From Candidatus Magasanikbacteria bacterium RIFCSPHIGHO2_02_FULL_47_14 (GTDB lineage: Bacteria; Patescibacteriota; Patescibacteriia; Magasanikbacterales; UBA922): a stretch of 12,665 nt of DNA. The stretch is taken from the NCBI GenBank assembly GCA_001784275.1, contig MFQB01000013.1, positions 12,810 to 25,474 on the forward strand. The letters run 5' to 3'. The notes beneath the pieces are model-generated. The model ran no database searches. It had not been told where the DNA came from and saw only the letters and a program-made list of their open reading frames with translations. Shown in pieces: positions 1 to 5,812 of the stretch. How positions within the stretch are numbered: position 1 is the first letter of the stretch; each line of letters begins with the position of its first letter. Made by a program: the position numbers and the translations under genes.

Positions 1-3000
1 TCTTTATCCAATGACGGACTCAGAACAACGTACTCAGATTGCACGCCACTCTTGGGAGTATAGTAAACAGAGTCGCCAACAGTGAACTCCCGCAACTGAC
101 TTCCGGAACCAATATGGAAAGTCTCTCCATCGTGCCATTCTTTTTTAATCTCAGGTGACGGACCGGATTTTGCTTCGGGGTGTTCAATATGGTCAACATC
201 ACCAATCCGAATTTTGAGCTGACCGTTCTCAATATATGATGCAAAGTGAATCTTGTCACCGGCAAAGACGCGATTCGAGAGTGCGTTTTTTGTGTCGTGG
301 CGGAAACGTGCAGCCTCATGCACGGTTTTAAGCGCAACGCCTTGTGGTATCCCTTGTTCTTTCAGCGCACGAGTGACAGCAACTTGAATTCCAGGTTCAA
401 AAGGAAGAACCGTGACAATATTATGCTTTAACTCCTCTATTTCCGCGGTTTTTTGTTTTTCTTGCGGCTGTTCGGGAAGCGCCTCTTGTTCCGGAGGTTC
501 CGGCGTATATGGTTCTGGTTGCGAGATCTCACGAGCCGCGTCCGGCTGTGTTGGCAAAGCATCTGACACCGCGGAGTCGGCAGGATAGCCGGCGTCTTCC
601 TCAGAAGGGGTATACACGTCTTCTATAACCGCTTGCGGCTTTGTTGGGGACTCAAATGACCCGGCATCTCCTCGTTCTGCGTTGAGTCCCAGGACTCCGG
701 CAACTACACTTAAACCACGTGAAATACGTCGGCCCCACTTGCTGCGGAAAAAGGATTTTTTTGGTTCTTGTGGTGGTGTGGGTGGTTCAGGCGCTAAAGG
801 CCCGGACTCGGTGGGTATATGAGGAGGTGGCACATATTCTCGCTCACGGATCGGTGGAGTTTCTCTGGAGACACGGCCCGGAGGAATGTTTTCTATATCC
901 TGAGCTTGGGCTCGCGAAACGAATGTCTCTTCTGGGATCAATGTAATTAAACCCGTATTTTCTTCATGTTCAATCTGATATGCTGTAGCACGTGCGTCTA
1001 AATGAGTTGGCAGGCCCAAATCTTCTGTATGTGCACGAAATGATACGAAAAAGAGTGGGTTATCCGGATCGTGTGGATTTTCAACGGCCAAAATTGTAAG
1101 GCGCTGGAGCGGAACACCACGTTGCCTGAGCTCGTTATAATTGAACGAGGTTCTGTGAGTACTTTCCCAACTTCGTACCAGAGTCTCAGGGCATCTCATC
1201 CATGCAGAGTAGTGATCATTTAAAAGTGACTCCAGCTCCAGTTCAAACCGGCGCTCTTCGTTCTGGTTGATATATTCCATCGTCGAACCCTGGTCTGTTG
1301 GTTCCAAAGGTTCTTCCCGCTGTCTCACAGGTTCCAAATGTCCTACGAGTTCACTTTCAGACGATATTTGTCGCAAACGTCGGTAAAAACGCATATCCAC
1401 TGTTGTGCCCTCCGGAAGTCTGGGCGGGCGGGGATTTACGGTAGGAGCATTTGCCGCAAAGAAGTACTCGCCATATCCAGGCACAGCCACATGTGCCACA
1501 GTGAGAAATGCAGGGTCAAAAAAAGAACGACTTGTCCGGTTGGCTTCCCAGTCACGAACAATATTCGGTGATACGACACGCCAACCATTCCGGAAAAATG
1601 GCTGAAGGATCTCTCGATACTGCCGGTCTTCCTGGTCCTGAATGTGGATCTCACCTTGTGGGTCTCGCTCTACCCGATTTAAAGAGTTTCTTGGTCGCTC
1701 AACACCGCGAATATCTTCAATAATTTCCGGTGTTATCGCAAAACTGGCAGTATTTACTTTATTTGCGGGTTGGCCTTTTATATCGATGAGTTGTGCCGGC
1801 TCCTCATTGGTGAGTTTGCAAAAGTAGTAGGGTGTTCCGTCCTCGAGCTGAACCAGCTGAACAACAACGAAGTCTCCTTCGTATTCGCCTATTTCAGCAA
1901 ATTTCAGCCACTGTCCCAGTGCAACTGACTCAATGTGAAACCAGTTATTCTCATGGAATATGGGCAAATATTTGCGGAAGGCTGGTGACGAGTGGTCGAC
2001 TCGCCAGGCGTCACCTTCAAGTACAAGAGGCACTGTTTCGGTTTGGTGATTTTGACGCGCACTGGCGTCGATAAATATTCTCTCATGGACAGCATAACCT
2101 GAAAGAGTTGCAACTGTATCAGCAGGAAGCTGCGGAAGTTGCGTGGGAAGACCCACGAGAGTGGCTGCTCTTCGAAAAAAGTAAAGCTGTGAGTCACCTA
2201 CGTCCGTTGGGTTATCAATACAGGCAACAACAGCAAATCCATCAGTTGGGAGCGAACGTGGCCGCTCTGCAATGGCGCTACTAATGCCACGCCACCCTTC
2301 ACGAGTCATAGTTTCCGTGATTTGGCGATAGGTCTCTATCGGATCACTTTTTTCTACGCTGCCTTTTTTAAGAACTAAAAGTTCGTCTAATAGAATACGA
2401 GCCGCACGCACTGCTTCGTATGGGCGGGTTTGTCTGTTATCTTCTATCGTCCGAAGGTGCTGAATCGGATCGAATGTGTTTGGCAGCGGCGATAGTTTAG
2501 TCGTCAGAGCAGTAATTTGCGTTGTATAGTCAAGAAGAGCGTCGATTGCTGTGCGACGTTTGATTACTTCACGAGTTGTGTCATCGCCTCGACCGCGCCA
2601 GTCACCCGCAGCCAACTGTTGTACAACCTTTCGCACTGAAGCTGAGATAAACGAGCGAGGCTGGTCTTCGGTTTCCAGCAGCTCCTCGTTTTCTGCAGTG
2701 GTGAGCGTCGCAAATGCGTCTGATTCCAAAACAACAACATCATCCGGTCCGATTCTTTCAACCCCAACGGCGGTCTTCCCTGAGCCCAGAGCTCCGTGAA
2801 TAGTTGCTCGTGCTTGAGTCAGTTGCCAGATAACAAATGCGCTTTCTCTTGGGGGGAGGGGGTCTCCATTTGCGGCTACTATTTGTAATATATTTCCTAT
2901 TGCCGCTTCAGCCTGTCTTTGGCCACTCCGTTGAGCAGAAGCTCGAGCCTCCTCTAATAATGTGACAGATGGTCTCGGGATAGTAATATCCGGTGGAATC

Positions 3001-3704
3001 TCATCTCGCGAGTGTATACCGTCGAAAATGTCCTGAATTTTTGTTACCACGTCAGGAGCGCCTGAAAATAGTTTATTTGTAAGATCTTGGTAAGTGGTGA
3101 GACGTTTGAGCCGCTGTCCTTCCGCAGCATGTGGTCGAAATAGACGGACAGGGCTGTCACCTTTACCGGTGTAAAAGAGATTATCGTTGCGCACGAGGGC
3201 AAGCGCAATGGTGCTCCTGCCAAGAGGATTTTCGCCGGCAGCTTCTCGCCGCCTGGCTTCTTCTCTGAGTGCTTGTTCTGCCACTTGAACCGCCTGCTCC
3301 ACCGCTATTCGTATTACGTCCGGATCGGTTTCCTCGAGTGGGAGCGAACGTATCTCACGAGTTATTATCTCTTGTGCCATTTGAATCCCGACGTCTGTGT
3401 CTGTTTGTGTTGATATGCCATCAAATACAGCGTAAAGACCAAGCTCCGGGACATATAATACTGCGTCGCCTCCGCCCTTTAAGCCGGTTTCACGACCTTG
3501 CGGTATGAGCGCATCCTGCGCCATGAATTTTGTCTCAATAAGTCGTGCGCCGGTATCTGTTCGTGCGGCCGTCTGTGCATTGTCTCTGAACCAGCGCATG
3601 TCTTCTCTCGGAATAGAAACAGCCGCCCATCTTTTTGGAAGTGTTGTCTCGCGTTCTTCAGGGTTGTGTGGCCCGTGTTCTCTCGGCCCGCCTGTTTCAC
3701 TCAT
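1..3704 (-). CDS. Large PP2C-type protein phosphatase fusion protein, partial (C-terminus beyond left edge)
   Basis: The reading frame is open from ATG at 3704 to the window edge: I read all 1234 codons and found no stop. Residues about 76-385 match the PP2C (PPM) metal-dependent Ser/Thr phosphatase fold: GGGD (D80), AVFDGIS (D95), GKGDS (D183), VVLESDAF (D329) and GDDTT (D374/D375) are the motifs whose aspartates bind the metals in this family, so activity is plausible. The gap between GDS and ESD is about 145 residues, longer than the usual 70-80. Residues about 455-930 hold four diverged repeats (separate entry). Residues 930-1100 are a Pro/Glu-rich linker; within it a short Val/Gly/Leu stretch (about 997-1008) follows a basic patch and is too short for a sure membrane helix. 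Residues 1144-1154 (NRVFAGDKIHF) look like the end of a LysM motif and 1209 onward (VGDSVYYTPKSG) like an SH3-type barrel. No Shine-Dalgarno precedes the start. Target and partner are unknown; phosphatase assignment is firm, the rest is description. Confidence 0.85.
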   Translation of the reverse strand, partial: MSETGGPREHGPHNPEERETTLPKRWAAVSIPREDMRWFRDNAQTAARTDTGARLIETKFMAQDALIPQGRETGLKGGGDAVLYVPELGLYAVFDGISTQTDTDVGIQMAQEIITREIRSLPLEETDPDVIRIAVEQAVQVAEQALREEARRREAAGENPLGRSTIALALVRNDNLFYTGKGDSPVRLFRPHAAEGQRLKRLTTYQDLTNKLFSGAPDVVTKIQDIFDGIHSRDEIPPDITIPRPSVTLLEEARASAQRSGQRQAEAAIGNILQIVAANGDPLPPRESAFVIWQLTQARATIHGALGSGKTAVGVERIGPDDVVVLESDAFATLTTAENEELLETEDQPRSFISASVRKVVQQLAAGDWRGRGDDTTREVIKRRTAIDALLDYTTQITALTTKLSPLPNTFDPIQHLRTIEDNRQTRPYEAVRAARILLDELLVLKKGSVEKSDPIETYRQITETMTREGWRGISSAIAERPRSLPTDGFAVVACIDNPTDVGDSQLYFFRRAATLVGLPTQLPQLPADTVATLSGYAVHERIFIDASARQNHQTETVPLVLEGDAWRVDHSSPAFRKYLPIFHENNWFHIESVALGQWLKFAEIGEYEGDFVVVQLVQLEDGTPYYFCKLTNEEPAQLIDIKGQPANKVNTASFAITPEIIEDIRGVERPRNSLNRVERDPQGEIHIQDQEDRQYREILQPFFRNGWRVVSPNIVRDWEANRTSRSFFDPAFLTVAHVAVPGYGEYFFAANAPTVNPRPPRLPEGTTVDMRFYRRLRQISSESELVGHLEPVRQREEPLEPTDQGSTMEYINQNEERRFELELESLLNDHYSAWMRCPETLVRSWESTHRTSFNYNELRQRGVPLQRLTILAVENPHDPDNPLFFVSFRAHTEDLGLPTHLDARATAYQIEHEENTGLITLIPEETFVSRAQAQDIENIPPGRVSRETPPIREREYVPPPHIPTESGPLAPEPPTPPQEPKKSFFRSKWGRRISRGLSVVAGVLGLNAERGDAGSFESPTKPQAVIEDVYTPSEEDAGYPADSAVSDALPTQPDAAREISQPEPYTPEPPEQEALPEQPQEKQKTAEIEELKHNIVTVLPFEPGIQVAVTRALKEQGIPQGVALKTVHEAARFRHDTKNALSNRVFAGDKIHFASYIENGQLKIRIGDVDHIEHPEAKSGPSPEIKKEWHDGETFHIGSGSQLREFTVGDSVYYTPKSGVQSEYVVLSPSLDK
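915..2342 (-). repeat. Four diverged protein repeats with W-x10-W signature inside the phosphatase fusion
   Basis: Residues about 455-930 of the large phosphatase protein contain four related units. Each has a tryptophan (W471, W588, W708, W835), spaced by 117, 120 and 127 residues. In units 2-4 a second tryptophan follows exactly 11 positions later (W599, W719, W846). In units 1-3 an aromatic plus arginine (YR, FR, YR) sits 12 residues before the first tryptophan, which is preceded by EG, NN or NG. Each unit then has a hydrophobic strand (FAVVACI, FVVVQLV, LTVAHVAV, LTILAVE) and an aromatic cluster (YFF, YYF, YFF, LFF) 37-39 residues after the first tryptophan in units 1-3 and 49 in unit 4. 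I do not recognise the module; it looks like a small alpha plus beta domain. Confidence 0.75.
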
Positions 3705-3740
3705 ATACAAACAAAAACAAAAGTCTTGTTTCTGACTTCA

Positions 3741-3769
3741 ATTATATCGCTGAACCATGATAAAAACAA
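3741..3769 (-). promoter_or_regulatory. Sigma-70 promoter for the phosphatase fusion gene
   Basis: On the minus strand a perfect TATAAT lies at 3746-3741, and 17 bases upstream TTGTTT (3769-3764) would be a weak -35. The predicted RNA start is near 3734, giving a leader of about 30 nt that is U-rich and lacks a Shine-Dalgarno. The -35 hexamer falls inside the far arm of the terminator of the upstream operon. Confidence 0.6.
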
Positions 3770-3792
3770 TCCCGATGTGATCGGGATTGTTT
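3764..3792 (-). terminator. Rho-independent terminator of the three-gene operon
   Basis: A perfect 13-bp inverted repeat (3764-3776 with 3780-3792) encloses a 3-nt loop. Read on the minus strand it ends in a run of five T (3766-3762). It lies 14 bases past the stop of the 232-residue gene, so it ends that operon before the phosphatase gene begins. The plus-strand side has only a short T run, so leftward termination is the likely function. Confidence 0.88.
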
Positions 3793-3805
3793 GAGAGTTT
3801 GAGTG

Positions 3806-4504
3806 TTAAGCTGCTCGTGCTTGACCTTGTGGCTCTTCTTCCTCTGAAGCTGCAGACTTTCGCGTTTCGTGGTCTCTTCGGAGCTTTTCTGCAAGCCCAA
3901 GTTGTACTCTTACCAGAAGGTTTTTTTCTTTGTCTCGTAAGTCTCTATAAGAGATGTCGCCCAAGTCCCGAGCCCGTTCAAACAATTCGTAGGCAGCAAG
4001 TGGATCTTGTGTCCCGCGTAAGTCACCCAAGACTTGTTCTACGACGAGATCGTGTTCTGGTGTTGCCTCCGGAGCATTAGCCAATCTCCAGCGTCCTTCT
4101 TTTACTTTTTCCAATAAATCTTGATTTCTTTCTCCCTGTAATTCGTTATGTGTGATTGCTCCGACCTGACTGGCGTATCGGTAAATGACGTAGGCCTGTT
4201 CTGGGTCCTTAGCAGCTCGCAAATCATTTAATATGTCCTGTGCGTGCACATTGCGCATTTCGTCTCTTTCTTTCATTTTTTCTCCTTTTTCTGCAACGTC
4301 GTTGATGTCTCCTTCAACTTCACGCCAGCTTCTTGGCGCACCAGCGGCATCTCGTTCAGCTGCCTCGGCATCGACTTCACCCATAAAGTCATCACCAAAT
4401 AAGTCACCAAACACTGTTTCAGTTAGCCTGTACGGAACTTGGTGTAGGTTTGGTCTTTCACGATTTCCATCTGCCCCCCCAAAGTCACCTTTTTCTAGTC
4501 TCAT
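3806..4504 (-). CDS. Hypothetical 232-residue protein with a tandem duplication
   Basis: Family not recognised. The protein is soluble and charged, with no signal peptide or membrane segment. An acidic N-terminal half (to about residue 85) leads into two copies of a ~53-residue helical unit, residues 88-140 and 155-207, offset by 67. Both copies read as DLR-x-x-x-DP, then AY, a helix, G-x-I, a basic/acidic helix ending in LL-x-x-V. The tail (215-228) is Glu-rich. It is the last gene of a three-gene operon, 14 nt after its neighbour, and is followed by a strong terminator. The ATG at 4504 has no Shine-Dalgarno; it is chosen because it fits the 14-nt spacing seen at the other junction. The repeats suggest a binding or scaffold role, which is inference only. 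Confidence 0.8.
   Translation of the reverse strand: MRLEKGDFGGADGNRERPNLHQVPYRLTETVFGDLFGDDFMGEVDAEAAERDAAGAPRSWREVEGDINDVAEKGEKMKERDEMRNVHAQDILNDLRAAKDPEQAYVIYRYASQVGAITHNELQGERNQDLLEKVKEGRWRLANAPEATPEHDLVVEQVLGDLRGTQDPLAAYELFERARDLGDISYRDLRDKEKNLLVRVQLGLAEKLRRDHETRKSAASEEEEPQGQARAA
3884..4243 (-). repeat. Two-copy ~53-residue protein repeat in the 232-residue protein
   Basis: Residues 88-140 and 155-207 align without gaps. Shared positions include L92/L159, DLR (94-96 and 161-163), DP (100-101 and 167-168), AY (104-105 and 171-172), G115/G182, I117/I184, L122/L189 and LL (130-131 and 197-198). The copies are too diverged at DNA level to be a recent duplication. Confidence 0.8.
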
Positions 4505-4518
4505 ACTAAGTTATAGAG

Positions 4519-5388
4519 TTACGCGGCAAGCGCGGTTGGCCTACCACTTTGTCTTTGTTTAAATGATTCAACGTCTGCGTCAATGCGGGTTTTCACTGCT
4601 GCGGTGTCAATCGCGAAGTTTACTTTCTGCATCTTGCCCCGCTTATTTTCCACCATTCCTGTCAGTGCTAAAGATCCTTTTGCCAACCCCTCCGGAATGT
4701 GAACCTTGAGTATGGCCTCGTTATCCTTACGATCAGTATATACAACCTCTTGTCCTTCGTAAAATGTCTGTCCGTCGACGGTGACCTGTTCACGCACAGC
4801 TTCGCCAATAAATTTATCTATTGCATCGCTCTTAAGTCCTTCTTGTTCTTTCATGGTTTGGCCTGCAGTGGCCCTAAAGTTTAATGCAGCTGCGATACGC
4901 TCCTCTTCAGGTGTGGGTGCTCCCAGCCTCTGACTTTGGACAAATCGTTGACGCGCCTGGTCAGCTATCTCAGTTTGTTCCGTCGCTACCTCCGGTTCAA
5001 GCATCGCATGTATCTCTGCCAGAATACGTTTGATCTCTGCTTGTTTCTCTTGCTCTTCTCGCTGTAATTGTTCTGCAACTTTGTCAGGAGCAACCTCTAT
5101 TCCTTCTTCGTCTGTTTCGGTTACTTCTTCAAATTGGTCTGCCGGGAGTTCTTCGATAATATCTTCCTCAACTTCCGCAGTACGTGACTGGTTTCTTCGT
5201 CGTTCGGCTGCTTGGTGGGCCGCCAGTCCTTCCATTCCACCGGTTTTAAACGCCTCTAACTCTGTCGGAGTCATCTCAGCACGGATCTTAGCCCCATGTT
5301 GAGCATCCTGTTTTTTGAACGCGACAGCTCTGGCCGCCTCTTGTTCGGCCACCTGTGCGACATAGCGTTCTAGTTGAGCATTATCCAT
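4519..5388 (-). CDS. Hypothetical 289-residue protein, acidic coiled-coil linker plus C-terminal beta-rich domain
   Basis: Family not recognised. Residues 1-65 are Ala/Glu/Gln-rich and helical, 70-100 are strongly acidic (EEDIIEELP, TETDEEG), and 100-150 look like a charged coiled coil. Residues about 200-270 alternate hydrophobic and polar residues as in a small barrel (QTFYEGQEVVYTDRKD, then ILKVHIPEG), resembling the C-terminal VGDSVYYTPKSG stretch of the neighbouring phosphatase protein. There is no signal peptide or membrane helix. It is the middle gene of a three-gene operon, with 14-nt gaps on both sides. The ATG at 5388 lacks a Shine-Dalgarno. A cytoplasmic scaffold or adaptor is possible but unproven. 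Confidence 0.8.
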   Translation of the reverse strand: MDNAQLERYVAQVAEQEAARAVAFKKQDAQHGAKIRAEMTPTELEAFKTGGMEGLAAHQAAERRRNQSRTAEVEEDIIEELPADQFEEVTETDEEGIEVAPDKVAEQLQREEQEKQAEIKRILAEIHAMLEPEVATEQTEIADQARQRFVQSQRLGAPTPEEERIAAALNFRATAGQTMKEQEGLKSDAIDKFIGEAVREQVTVDGQTFYEGQEVVYTDRKDNEAILKVHIPEGLAKGSLALTGMVENKRGKMQKVNFAIDTAAVKTRIDADVESFKQRQSGRPTALAA

Positions 5389-5402
5389 AGAAAAAAGACA
5401 GC

Positions 5403-5699
5403 CTACTGAGGGTTATACGGTGGTGTGCTGTCCATTTTTTGAATTTGGTGGTGAAGCTGATCCAAAGCCGCGCCTTCAATAGTCCGGGTGGCATCAGGAT
5501 CGTCTCCCTCAACGATAACACTGGAAGTTCGTCCAAAATCCTCACGTCTATCTCGGCGAAGGAGTTCTTCTGACTCTTGTTGAACCCCGGCCTCAGTATC
5601 AGGCCGCAGTTTTCGAGAAGCTGAATCAGCCTGAGCCAGTCGACGTGCCTCTTGATTGACAGCAGCCAGTTGTTCCGGACTCATACCAAATCGTCCCAT
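5403..5699 (-). CDS. Hypothetical 98-residue protein, first gene of the three-gene operon
   Basis: Family not recognised. The protein is small, polar and highly charged (runs such as ELLRRDRREDFGR), with helical predicted character at residues 7-50 and a Pro-ending tail; it has no signal peptide, membrane helix or cysteine. It opens the operon that continues with the 289- and 232-residue genes. The ATG at 5699 is well placed: a near-consensus promoter lies just upstream and the expected RNA leader is only about 15 nt, without a Shine-Dalgarno. Confidence 0.75.
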   Translation of the reverse strand: MGRFGMSPEQLAAVNQEARRLAQADSASRKLRPDTEAGVQQESEELLRRDRREDFGRTSSVIVEGDDPDATRTIEGAALDQLHHQIQKMDSTPPYNPQ

Positions 5700-5721
5700 A
5701 GAAGAAGTTTAAAGTAAAAAT

Positions 5722-5750
5722 AGTATACCACAATTTTGGTTTTTTGTCAA
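5722..5750 (-). promoter_or_regulatory. Near-consensus sigma-70 promoter of the three-gene operon
   Basis: On the minus strand a perfect TTGACA (5750-5745) is followed by exactly 17 bases and TATACT (5727-5722), one mismatch from consensus. The predicted RNA start is around 5714, about 15 nt before the ATG at 5699. The -35 element lies in an imperfect 8-bp inverted repeat (TTTTGGTT / AACCAAAA), which could be an operator or chance. Confidence 0.85.
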
Positions 5751-5773
5751 CCAAAAACAGCGTAATATAGCAC

Positions 5774-5804
5774 AAAAATCCCCCTCAAATGGGAGGGGGA
5801 TTTA
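5774..5804 (-). terminator. Rho-independent terminator of the 680-residue gene
   Basis: An 11-bp GC-rich stem (5776-5786 with 5793-5803, core CCCCCTC/GAGGGGG) has a 6-nt loop; on the minus strand it is followed by five T (5778-5774). It starts 9 bases past the stop codon at 5813, separating this gene from the downstream operon promoter. Confidence 0.9.
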
Positions 5805-5812
5805 TTGATGTT

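Noticed and set aside
2772..2795. Walker A-like GALGSGKT (residues 304-311) in the phosphatase protein
   Set aside because: It falls where PP2C domains carry their RALG segment before the SDG motif, no Walker B or other ATPase motif follows at a fitting place, and the PP2C motifs on both sides are intact.
5733..5756. Inverted repeat TTTTGGTT/AACCAAAA taken as a terminator
   Set aside because: AT-rich stem, and it contains the -35 of a near-consensus promoter; the real terminator is the GC-rich hairpin at 5776-5803.
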